A stretch of 7,363 nucleotides of DNA from DATDAW01 sp036524675 (GTDB taxonomy: Bacteria > Verrucomicrobiota > Verrucomicrobiia > Chthoniobacterales > DASVRZ01), in contig DATDBU010000024.1 of the NCBI GenBank assembly GCA_036524675.1, positions 1-7,363 on the forward strand, read 5' to 3'. Shown here piece after piece: positions 1 through 6,299 of the stretch; positions within the stretch are counted from its first letter, which is position 1, and each line of letters starts with the position of its first letter. The notes below the pieces were generated by a model. That model worked only from the letters and a program-made list of their open reading frames with translations. It made no database searches and was not told where the DNA came from. The position numbers and the translations under genes were made by a program.

Positions 1-160
1 CGAACAGCTCTCGAGTTTCGGGGTGGAGAAAGATCGAATAGCTTAGCACACCGTGTTCCTTCAGCACTGATTCCAGCTCCCGCCAAATGGGCGAATGCCG
101 CTTTTCGTATTCGTCCTCCATTCCGGCATGCACGGACATCACAAAGGCCTTGCGTTTCAT
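1..160 (-). CDS. rhaM: L-rhamnose mutarotase, N-terminal part (cut by the window edge)
   Basis: The reverse strand from the ATG at 160 encodes 53 residues beginning MKRKAFVMSVHAG and then runs off the left edge. RhaM (COG3254 family, about 104 residues in E. coli) interconverts the alpha and beta anomers of L-rhamnose in the cytoplasm so the isomerase receives its preferred form. The visible part aligns with E. coli RhaM from memory without gaps: RKAFVM at the start, then EY..RH.PIW.ELE and VLK.HG. The residues known to matter in E. coli RhaM are in the same positions here: Tyr18, the catalytic His22 and Tyr41. The start is supported by a GAAGG Shine-Dalgarno sequence (168-172) 7 bases upstream. 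It lies only 16 bases after the isomerase stop codon, so it is very probably the next gene of the same transcript. The C-terminal half, including the usual Trp-Trp sugar-binding pair, lies outside the window. Confidence 0.95.
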   Translation of the reverse strand, partial: MKRKAFVMSVHAGMEDEYEKRHSPIWRELESVLKEHGVLSYSIFLHPETRELF

Positions 161-167
161 AGGTGAG

Positions 168-172
168 CCTTC
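168..172 (-). promoter_or_regulatory. Ribosome binding site of rhaM
   Basis: GAAGG on the minus strand, 7 bases before the ATG at 160. It begins only 4 bases after the isomerase stop codon (TGA, 177-179), so ribosomes finishing the isomerase would cover it, which suggests coupled translation of the two genes. It is one of only two clear Shine-Dalgarno matches in the operon. Confidence 0.7.
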
Positions 173-176
173 GCTC

Positions 177-1436
177 TCACGATCGTTTGGAGAGCACGGA
201 GCTCTCGTGAGACTTGACGTCCGCGAGCCACTTGGCTCCTGCAGGGACGCCTTGCCGGCGGCAGTACTCGTCCCATACACCGCCGAAGGGCAGCGTCTTA
301 AGTTCCTCCAGAAGCGCGAGGCGTTGGGTGTAATCGCCTGCCGCTTCCAGCTCTCTCAGTTTGGAGGTCGGTTCCAGCAGCGCAATCAAAAGGGCTTTAA
401 TAGCGTTCCGGGTGCCAATCACCCACGCCGCGATTCGGTTGATACTAGCGTCAAAGAAGTCAAGCCCGATAGATGTGCGGGAGAGGAAATCGCCTCGGAC
501 CAGTTCCTCCATTATCGCCTTGGTTGCGTCGTCGAGAGATACGACGTGATCGCTGTCCCAGCGCACACCGCGGCTCACGTGCAGGAGCACTCCCGGCACC
601 CATAGCATGACCGATGAAATCTTGTCCGCAAGCGACTCCGTCGGGTGAAAATGGCCGGCATCTAGACAGTAGAGTTTTTTGTTCTTGATCGCATAGCCCA
701 GGTAGAACTCGTGTGAGCCTACAACGTAGCTTTCACTGCCGATGCCAAACAGTTTGCTCTCCACCGCATCGAGATTGTGCTTTGGATCGATGGGTTCGGC
801 AAAAATCTCATCCAGCGCGGCTTCCAGCCGTTCGCGAGGCGCTTTCCTGTCGATTGGAGTGTCCTTATAGCCGTCGGGAATCCAGAAGTTTGTCACCGCG
901 GGCGTGCCAACTTGTTTGCCCATGTCGGCTGCGATGCGACGGCAAGTCTTTCCGTGCTCGATCCAAAAGGAGCGCACCTTCGGGTCAGCGCTCGAAAGTG
1001 TAAATCCATCGTTCGCCAACGGGTGAGAAAAAAAGCTCGGGTTGAAATCAAGACCAAGGTTCCGCTCTTTACACCAGGTGATCCAGCTCTCGAAATGAGC
1101 GGTGGTGAGCTCATTGCGAGGAACTACCTTTCCCCCGCCGAAGTCGGCGTATATCGCATGGAGGTTGAGACGATGCTTGCCTGGAATGAGCGAGAGGGCT
1201 TTATCCAAGTCCTGGCGCAATTCATCAAGCGTACGCGCCTTGCCGGGGTAGTTGCCAGTAGCCTGAATGCCGCCACCGCTAAGGGTTCCGCCTTCCTGCT
1301 CAAATCCGCCGACGTCGTCGCCCTGCCAGCAGTGCAAAGAGATTGGAATCGATTCGAGTCTTTTCAAGGCCGCTTCAGCATCTACGCCCATTGAGGCGTA
1401 GGTTTCCTTTGCCGAGAGATACTCTTCGTTGTTCAT
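177..1436 (-). CDS. rhaA: L-rhamnose isomerase (E. coli RhaA type)
   Basis: A cytoplasmic, metal-dependent aldose-ketose isomerase that converts L-rhamnose to L-rhamnulose, the first committed catabolic step. The product is 419 residues from the ATG at 1436, the same length as E. coli RhaA, and it is recognisably similar throughout: HCWQGDDV.GFE near residue 35, GGIQATGNYPGKAR near 55, GLDFNPS.FSHPLA.DGFTLS, VESKLFGIG.ESY, and near the C-terminus IGLDFFDASINRIAAWVIGTRN. The manganese ligands of the E. coli enzyme, His262, Asp294 and Asp296, fall at identical positions (in AGHFHPTE and VRWDSDHVV). An in-frame TTG at 1454 would add six residues; I prefer the ATG because it gives the family length and has a weak AGAAG just upstream. 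The gene follows the binding-protein gene after 91 bases that hold a strong hairpin, and precedes rhaM by 16 bases. Some rhizobial rhamnose operons use a different isomerase class (RhaI); this one is the enterobacterial class. Confidence 0.97.
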   Translation of the reverse strand: MNNEEYLSAKETYASMGVDAEAALKRLESIPISLHCWQGDDVGGFEQEGGTLSGGGIQATGNYPGKARTLDELRQDLDKALSLIPGKHRLNLHAIYADFGGGKVVPRNELTTAHFESWITWCKERNLGLDFNPSFFSHPLANDGFTLSSADPKVRSFWIEHGKTCRRIAADMGKQVGTPAVTNFWIPDGYKDTPIDRKAPRERLEAALDEIFAEPIDPKHNLDAVESKLFGIGSESYVVGSHEFYLGYAIKNKKLYCLDAGHFHPTESLADKISSVMLWVPGVLLHVSRGVRWDSDHVVSLDDATKAIMEELVRGDFLSRTSIGLDFFDASINRIAAWVIGTRNAIKALLIALLEPTSKLRELEAAGDYTQRLALLEELKTLPFGGVWDEYCRRQGVPAGAKWLADVKSHESSVLSKRS

Positions 1437-1485
1437 AGCTTCTGAATTGTTCAAATCTGAAGACGGTATCAGTAACCCCAGTGCC

Positions 1486-1513
1486 CCGGGGGCGGTTTAA
1501 GGAACGCCCCCGG
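1486..1513 (-). other. GC-rich intercistronic hairpin between rhaS and rhaA
   Basis: A perfect 9-bp inverted repeat: CCGGGGGCG at 1486-1494 and CGCCCCCGG at 1505-1513, with a 10-base loop. All but none of its pairs are G-C, so it must be very stable in RNA. It begins 14 bases after the rhaS stop codon and ends about 50 bases before the rhaA start. The minus strand shows no T-run after it, so it is not a classical intrinsic terminator. By analogy with hairpins after binding-protein genes in other sugar ABC operons, it may protect the 3' end of the rhaS mRNA from exonucleases or cause partial attenuation; that role is inferred. Confidence 0.75.
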
Positions 1514-1527
1514 AAGCGTTTAGGTTT

Positions 1528-2508
1528 CTAGAAGTCAAACTTTTCGATGTTCTCCTTGGTGAAAACGAAGGGTTTGCCGAGGAGCACGTTATCGCCCTTA
1601 ACTTCAAGTTCTCCGAGGCGTCCGGCAGCTAGCGATGTTGCACCCGGCTTGAGCGTGCCATCAGCAAGCGCTTTTGCGGCATAGACGGTGAGATAGCCAA
1701 GGTCCTCGGTGTTCCAAAGGACAACGCCTGTAGTGATACCTTCCTTCACGTAGCGCTTGTTCTCATTGGGCAAGCCTAGGCCGACAACTGTTACATCCTT
1801 TCGTCCGCTTTGCTTGACAGCTTCGGCAGCCCCGGGAACCGCCGGTGAGCAGACTGCCATGATGGCTTTGACGTTTGGATTCGAGTTGAGAATTGCCGTG
1901 GCTTCACTGAAAGCTTTGTCTTTCAAATCGTCGCAGGGGCGCAGCGCAGCCAGCTTAATGTCGGGATACTTCTCCTCCATCCGCTGCTTGATGTATTTGA
2001 TCCATTCGTTCTGATTCGCAGCCGTGAGAGAGGATGTGATGATCGCGAATTCTCCCTTATCGCCGAGCGCTTTCGCAGCTTCATCCATCAACGTGTAGCC
2101 AATACCTTCCGGAGTGGCTTGATTGATTAGGAAATCACGGGCATCGGGTTCGGCATCGGCATCCCACGTGATGATCTTGATACCTTTTTCCTTTGCTTTT
2201 CGAAGCGCCGTAGAGAGACCCTCTCGATTTTCAACTGAGACGGCGATTACATCCACGCCACGTGTAATCCAGGTTTCGACAATTTCGTTCTGCCGCGCGG
2301 GATCCGGCTCAGTGGGGCCGTCCCAGAGCAGTTTCACTCCCAGATCCTTGGCAGCTTGCTCTGCGCCCTTGCGGCAGGAGATGAAGTAAGCATTGCCTTT
2401 ACTCTTAGGCATCATTGCAATTGTGAGTTGTTTGTCGGCTCCGCTGCTTCTTTCGGAGAAGAGAAACACGAGACAGAGAGATAAGAAAGTTGTTAGGAGT
2501 GTTTTCAT
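1528..2508 (-). CDS. rhaS: Periplasmic L-rhamnose-binding protein of the ABC importer
   Basis: Substrate-binding protein of the ribose/autoinducer-2 cluster (periplasmic-binding protein type 1 fold), best matched to RhaS of rhizobial rhamnose transport. From the ATG at 2508 it is 326 residues. Residues 1-24 look like a signal peptide: a Lys at position 2, a hydrophobic stretch LLTTFLSLCLVFLF, and a probable cut after SSGA before DKQ, although Glu-Arg just before the site is slightly unusual. The mature protein has the typical two-lobe pattern: TIAMMPKSKGNAYF near 29, ITRGVDVIAVSVEN near 81, KIITWDADAE near 111, and a C-terminal block with GLGLPNENKRYVKEG, VVLWNTEDLGYLTVYAAKAL and a final ENIEKFDF that is characteristic of RhaS. 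It follows the second permease gene. No good Shine-Dalgarno precedes 2508; an in-frame ATG at 2598 overlaps the permease stop but would put 30 residues before the signal peptide. Rhamnose specificity is inferred from sequence type and neighbours. Confidence 0.93.
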   Translation of the reverse strand: MKTLLTTFLSLCLVFLFSERSSGADKQLTIAMMPKSKGNAYFISCRKGAEQAAKDLGVKLLWDGPTEPDPARQNEIVETWITRGVDVIAVSVENREGLSTALRKAKEKGIKIITWDADAEPDARDFLINQATPEGIGYTLMDEAAKALGDKGEFAIITSSLTAANQNEWIKYIKQRMEEKYPDIKLAALRPCDDLKDKAFSEATAILNSNPNVKAIMAVCSPAVPGAAEAVKQSGRKDVTVVGLGLPNENKRYVKEGITTGVVLWNTEDLGYLTVYAAKALADGTLKPGATSLAAGRLGELEVKGDNVLLGKPFVFTKENIEKFDF

Positions 2509-2597
2509 GGGAATGTGATGTCGTTGGTTGTTCAAGGCGTTGCTTTGTACGCAGTATAATGGGTACGGATTGAGAGCTCTGTGACTTTTAGTGGGCA

Positions 2598-3623
2598 TTA
2601 GGTTTGAGGTTTGGGTGAGGTGGAGATGGTGGGTGTCGGTGGCGACTGCTTGCGACGGCGAGAGATGCTTTGCGCCAGCGCTTCGCCTGCGAGCACGCTC
2701 AAGAGAAGCACGCCGGTAAGAATGCCCGCGAGCTCGCTCGGCATATCGGAAAGGGTTAGACCATTCTTTAGAACGGCCAGCACCGCCAGACCAAGGAGCG
2801 TGCCGTGCACCGTCCCAATTCCACCGAAAATGGATGTTCCGCCAAGCACCACAGCGGTAATCGCGAGCAGTTCATAGCCCGTTCCAGCATCGGCCTTCGC
2901 CTGTCCGACACGCGCTACATAAATCAGGGCCGCCAATGCCGCCATAACGCCGGATAAAACATAAACGAGGCCAACGCGATGGTCGACCGGAATACCGGCA
3001 TAGCGCGTCCCTTCGGGAGAAAAGCCGATCGCGCGAAATGAGCGACCGAAAGTCGTGCGATGGACAAGAAGCCAAAACCCAATCGCCGCCACTACTAAGA
3101 TGGGCAGCTGTGCGGGAATGACGCCGAAGAAATAGCCCTGGCCGAGAAACAAAAAGGAAGGTGGAAAGCCCGTAAAATTGTCAACCCCGCGTGTAATCGC
3201 CTCGGCAAGCCCCCGAAAGAGCGAGAATGAGCCCAAAGTGACAATAAGAGGCGGTAGTTTCAGCCGTGTGATCAAAAGCGCATTCAGCCCGCCCGCGGCT
3301 GCTCCGATGAGCAGCGTTAGAATTGCCGCGAGCACAGGGGGCAAACCGGCATCGCGCCAAAGCTTGCCGAATGAAATCGCACAGAGTCCAAGCAGCGAGC
3401 CCACCGAAAGGTCAATGCCCCCGGTTAGAATTATCGGCGTCATCACGAGCGCAAGCAGCCCGAGTTCCACGCTCAATCGGATGATCTCGAGGCCATTGCC
3501 CGTCGTTACAAAATTCTCCGCGGTGCGCGAAAAGATGATGATCTCCGCCAAGAGGACTGCGATGAGCAGCGTCTCGAAACGCAGGAAAAATGCCTTCCAA
3601 TCAGTTGGTGAGTGATTCGTCAT
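2598..3623 (-). CDS. rhaQ: Rhamnose ABC importer, inner-membrane permease (RhaQ-like)
   Basis: A 341-residue polytopic membrane protein of the BPD_transp_2 family (RbsC/LsrD/RhaQ type), which forms half of the transmembrane channel. Visible marks are TGGIDLSVGS at 67-76, LPPLIVTLG near 123, and the family's cytoplasmic coupling region with GYELLAITAVVLGGTSIFGG at 249-268 followed by GTVHGTLLG. Roughly eight to ten hydrophobic segments can be counted. After the last one the protein ends in a basic then Pro/Thr/Ser-rich tail (about 321-341) that is probably cytoplasmic and dispensable. It starts 12 bases after the stop of the other permease gene, so the two are surely cotranscribed and probably form a heterodimer. 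Its TAA stop overlaps an ATG in the TAATG arrangement. The P/Q naming follows position after the ATPase gene and is not certain; the family assignment is. Confidence 0.9.
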   Translation of the reverse strand: MTNHSPTDWKAFFLRFETLLIAVLLAEIIIFSRTAENFVTTGNGLEIIRLSVELGLLALVMTPIILTGGIDLSVGSLLGLCAISFGKLWRDAGLPPVLAAILTLLIGAAAGGLNALLITRLKLPPLIVTLGSFSLFRGLAEAITRGVDNFTGFPPSFLFLGQGYFFGVIPAQLPILVVAAIGFWLLVHRTTFGRSFRAIGFSPEGTRYAGIPVDHRVGLVYVLSGVMAALAALIYVARVGQAKADAGTGYELLAITAVVLGGTSIFGGIGTVHGTLLGLAVLAVLKNGLTLSDMPSELAGILTGVLLLSVLAGEALAQSISRRRKQSPPTPTISTSPKPQT

Positions 3624-3635
3624 TGGAGTACGTTC

Positions 3636-4568
3636 TTAGTCTTTCTTTCGGACAGCGCGCCAACCGTCAGCAGCGACGGCTAGTAATATGATTAAGCCCT
3701 GCAGGGCCTTTTCCCACTGAGGCTGCAAATGTAAGAATACGAGTGCCGGCGCAATGGATGAGAGCAGGAGGACACCAGCAGCGACCCCCCACAAATACCC
3801 GCGTCCGCCGGATATCGCAACGCCGCCGACAACGGCAGCGGCAATAGCTTTCAGTTCTAGACCCTGACCAGCTTTGGGATCGACGTCAGGAAAGCGCACT
3901 GCAGTGAGCAACGCGGCGAGTCCAGTGAGGGCACCCATAAGGACAAATACCGCAAAGGTTACCTTCTGTGGGTGAATGCCCGCGAGCCTGGCTGCTTCCT
4001 TGTCCGAGCCGACGGCATAGACAAAGCGTCCGGCTGATAGGTGCTTTAGTGCGAATGCAAGGAAGAGGAACAGTAAGATCGCAATGCCGATGATGGTGAT
4101 CTGACCGACTTGTTGACTCAGGCCGAACCACTGAAAGTTTTCGGGAAGATTGCTTACAAACTCGCCCTCTCGCCACCATCGCAACGCTTCACGCCAAGTC
4201 ACCATGGTTGCGAGCGTCACGACAATGGATGGAATTCCGAGTCCCGCCACGAGCACTCCATTGAACGCGCCCATCGCCGCACCACACAGAATTGCCACGA
4301 ATGCCACCACGGGCATCGGCAAGCCACTGCTCGCCGTGAGTCCCGCAAAGACACTGCAGAGGGCGAATTGCGAGCCGATGGAAATGTCAATTTGCCGGCA
4401 AACGATCACCAGTGTCATGCCGCAGGCGGCAATCAACACAGGCACTGCATCGCAAAGCATCGAAAGCAGCTGCGAGGGCTGAAAAAACTCTGGTGCCCGG
4501 AAAGCGAGCAATAGCAGAATTGCCAGGAAGGCAAAGAGAACGGACAATTCGCGAAAATAACGTTTCAT
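3636..4568 (-). CDS. rhaP: Rhamnose ABC importer, inner-membrane permease (RhaP-like)
   Basis: A 310-residue membrane protein of the same BPD_transp_2 family as its neighbour, and its presumed channel partner. It opens with a short basic N-terminus and a hydrophobic helix (SVLFAFLAILLLLAF, about 9-23). It has RQIDISIGSQFAL at 58-70, GIPSIVVTLATM at 111-122, and the cytoplasmic loop that contacts the ATPase near 236-257 (GLELKAIAAAVVGGVAISGG). It ends with a short charged tail, VRKKD. Its place right after the ATPase gene matches LsrC and RhaP. The start at 4568 is supported by a GAAGG Shine-Dalgarno sequence 9 bases upstream. It lies 60 bases after the ATPase stop and 12 bases before the second permease. 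The P assignment rests on gene order. Confidence 0.9.
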   Translation of the reverse strand: MKRYFRELSVLFAFLAILLLLAFRAPEFFQPSQLLSMLCDAVPVLIAACGMTLVIVCRQIDISIGSQFALCSVFAGLTASSGLPMPVVAFVAILCGAAMGAFNGVLVAGLGIPSIVVTLATMVTWREALRWWREGEFVSNLPENFQWFGLSQQVGQITIIGIAILLFLFLAFALKHLSAGRFVYAVGSDKEAARLAGIHPQKVTFAVFVLMGALTGLAALLTAVRFPDVDPKAGQGLELKAIAAAVVGGVAISGGRGYLWGVAAGVLLLSSIAPALVFLHLQPQWEKALQGLIILLAVAADGWRAVRKKD

Positions 4569-4577
4569 TTCGGTGTA

Positions 4578-4582
4578 CCTTC
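4578..4582 (-). promoter_or_regulatory. Ribosome binding site of the first permease gene
   Basis: GAAGG on the minus strand with 9 bases to the ATG at 4568. With the site before rhaM it is one of the two clear Shine-Dalgarno sequences in the window, and it fixes the start of this permease. Confidence 0.65.
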
Positions 4583-4628
4583 GTAAGACTTATGTATCGA
4601 CAATATGTTCACACTCGCTAATGTCCGG

Positions 4629-6158
4629 TTATTCGCTTGCCGGGACGTTTTCGTGGCTTGATCCCTGCTGACCGAGCGCCGCAGCCATTACGTCATGAGG
4701 GTTCGCGTCCGTCCCTGTGAACTCTTTCACAATTGTCCCGCCGTGCATTACGGCGATTCGATCACTCATGCCCAATACTTCGGCTAAGTCAGAAGAAATC
4801 ATCATCACTGCCAGGCCCTCATTGGTGAGCCGGCGAATGATCTTATGGATTTCTGATTTCGCTCCTACATCCACGCCTTGGGTCGGCTCATCGAGAATGA
4901 GCACTTTTGGCCTGGTGGCCAGCCACCGAGCGAGCGAGACCTTTTGCTGGTTGCCGCCGGAGAGTGCGCCGCCAGGGACGTCTCCAGACGGTGTTTTCAC
5001 GCCCAGATCGCGAATGTAGCCATTTGCCAAGTCGCGCTCGGCTCCGAAACGCAACCAGCTCCACGGAAAGAATGTCGGATGGATGGCCATCGTCATGTTC
5101 GTAGCAATCGGCATCTCCAGAATGACGCCGTGGCGCCGCCTGTCTTCGGGAACGTAGCCGATGCCATGTTCTACCGCTTCGCGCGGAGACTGAATGGACG
5201 CGCCCTTTCCGTCCAACGAGATCGTCCCCGTGTCCGCGGGTGTAATTCCGAACAACACGCGCGCCAGTTCTGTGCGACCCGCCCCGACTATTCCAGCGAA
5301 ACCTACAATCTCACCGGCGCGCAAATCGAGATTAACATCGTGGACGCCCGAAGCGTTGCAACCGAGCCCCCTTACCGAAAGTGTGACGCCTGCGGGATTA
5401 GTCTCCGAAGGCGGATAAAGGCTAGATACTTCCCTCCCGACCATCAGTTTAATGAGGGTGGATTCATCCATCCCTTTGGTGTCTTGCGTAGCTATACTCT
5501 CGCCGTCGCGCAAGACGGTCACCCGATCAGCCAGAGCAAAGATCTCCTCCATTCGATGCGAGATATAGATCACGCCGACGCCCTGTGTGCGGAGATCCCG
5601 GACGACAGCATAGAGCAAATGTACTTCGTTTTGGGTGAGCGAGGCCGTCGGCTCATCCATAATCAAAATGCGCGCTCCCGCTCCAAGAGAACGCGCGATT
5701 TCCACCAACTGCTGCTCAGGCATCGAGAGTTTGCGCACTTCTGTGTCCGGATCAATGTCGGCACCCACACGCTTTAGAAGCTCCTGTGCGCGAGTTCTCC
5801 GTTCGGCCCAGCGTATGCGACTCGTGGTTGACGGGGTCTCCAAACCAAGCGCCACATTTTCAGTCACCGTCAGATCGGGGAAAAGCGCTGGTTGCTGGTA
5901 AATGGCAGCGATTCCCATCGCTCTCGCGGAGGCGGGATCGATCCGTGGGATTGCTTTGCCTTCAATCTCAATGCTTCCGCCGTCGGGCTGATGAGCTCCT
6001 GTGATGACTTTAATGAGCGTAGATTTTCCCGCGCCATTCTCGCCGAGCAACGCGTGCACCTCGCCCCCGTGAAGATCAAAGGAGACGCCCCTTAGTGCGC
6101 GCACAGCCTGGAAGGACTTTGTGATGCCTTTTAGTTGGAGTAACGGAGGGGCTTGCAT
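4629..6158 (-). CDS. rhaT: Rhamnose ABC importer, duplicated ATP-binding protein (RhaT of the ABC system)
   Basis: A 509-residue sugar ABC ATPase with two fused nucleotide-binding domains, like RbsA, MglA and LsrA. It sits on the cytoplasmic face and powers import. In the first domain (residues with ATG 6158 as 1): Walker A GENGAGKST 39-47, a YQQ Q-loop near 87-89, a degenerate signature LSMPEQQ 144-150, Walker B ILIMDE 164-169, and H-loop His201. In the second: a degenerate P-loop GIVGAGRTE 289-297 with no GK(S/T), a full signature LSGGNQQKV 399-407, Walker B VLILDE 419-424, and ISSD where an H-loop His would be. This split, one competent P-loop and one degenerate, is normal for the family. 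A TTG at 6170 would add MYYP; I chose the ATG at 6158. Neither has a clear Shine-Dalgarno. It is the first gene of the operon. Not to be confused with E. coli RhaT, a proton symporter. Rhamnose specificity is inferred from the neighbouring genes. Confidence 0.93.
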   Translation of the reverse strand: MQAPPLLQLKGITKSFQAVRALRGVSFDLHGGEVHALLGENGAGKSTLIKVITGAHQPDGGSIEIEGKAIPRIDPASARAMGIAAIYQQPALFPDLTVTENVALGLETPSTTSRIRWAERRTRAQELLKRVGADIDPDTEVRKLSMPEQQLVEIARSLGAGARILIMDEPTASLTQNEVHLLYAVVRDLRTQGVGVIYISHRMEEIFALADRVTVLRDGESIATQDTKGMDESTLIKLMVGREVSSLYPPSETNPAGVTLSVRGLGCNASGVHDVNLDLRAGEIVGFAGIVGAGRTELARVLFGITPADTGTISLDGKGASIQSPREAVEHGIGYVPEDRRRHGVILEMPIATNMTMAIHPTFFPWSWLRFGAERDLANGYIRDLGVKTPSGDVPGGALSGGNQQKVSLARWLATRPKVLILDEPTQGVDVGAKSEIHKIIRRLTNEGLAVMMISSDLAEVLGMSDRIAVMHGGTIVKEFTGTDANPHDVMAAALGQQGSSHENVPASE

Positions 6159-6209
6159 GGGATAATACAAATATGACGTGTTGTGCTTTGGGCTTTCTGT
6201 TCCTGGGTG

Positions 6210-6222
6210 GTTATCGATTAAC
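6210..6222. promoter_or_regulatory. Imperfect palindrome upstream of the operon, candidate operator
   Basis: GTTATCGATTAAC is a 13-base sequence whose outer four bases on each side are inverted repeats (GTTA and TAAC) around a TCGAT core. It lies about 50-65 bases before the first gene, where it could be a repressor site or part of the 5' leader. The match is short and could be chance. Confidence 0.3.
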
Positions 6223-6252
6223 TTTACTTCACGGATGCTAAATGGGCAATAT

Positions 6253-6286
6253 TACTAACTGTCGTTTTAGATGTACTAATTGACGT
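6253..6286. promoter_or_regulatory. 13-bp direct repeat with 21-bp period, candidate activator site of the rha operon
   Basis: TACTAACTGTCGT at 6253-6265 and TACTAATTGACGT at 6274-6286 agree at 11 of 13 positions and start exactly 21 bases apart, two turns of the helix. They lie about 95-130 bases upstream of the ATPase start. AraC-family activators bind paired direct half-sites with this period (21 bp at the arabinose promoter of E. coli), and rhamnose operons are often controlled by such regulators. On the minus strand a weak -10-like TAGCAT (6240-6235) follows with a suitable distance for an activator overlapping a poor -35 region. The repeat is seen directly; the regulator and the promoter are inferred, and no regulator gene is in the window. 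Confidence 0.5.
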
Positions 6287-6299
6287 CGCTCATTCTCGC

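Noticed and set aside
1486..1513. Intrinsic terminator ending the transporter transcript
   Set aside because: The stem is strong but the minus strand after it has no T-run, and the isomerase gene follows in the same direction and pathway.
2555..2560. Perfect TATAAT on the plus strand in the gap between the second permease and the binding protein
   Set aside because: No acceptable -35 sequence at 16-18 bp, and it would transcribe antisense into the permease genes with no gene to serve. The minus-strand TATACT overlapping it likewise lacks a -35 partner, so I do not call an internal promoter.
4878..5777. A 299-codon open frame on the plus strand opposite the ATPase gene
   Set aside because: It is antisense to a gene with all expected ABC motifs, its product has low-complexity Arg-, His- and Cys-rich composition, and it matches no family I know. 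It is a shadow of the high-GC coding strand.
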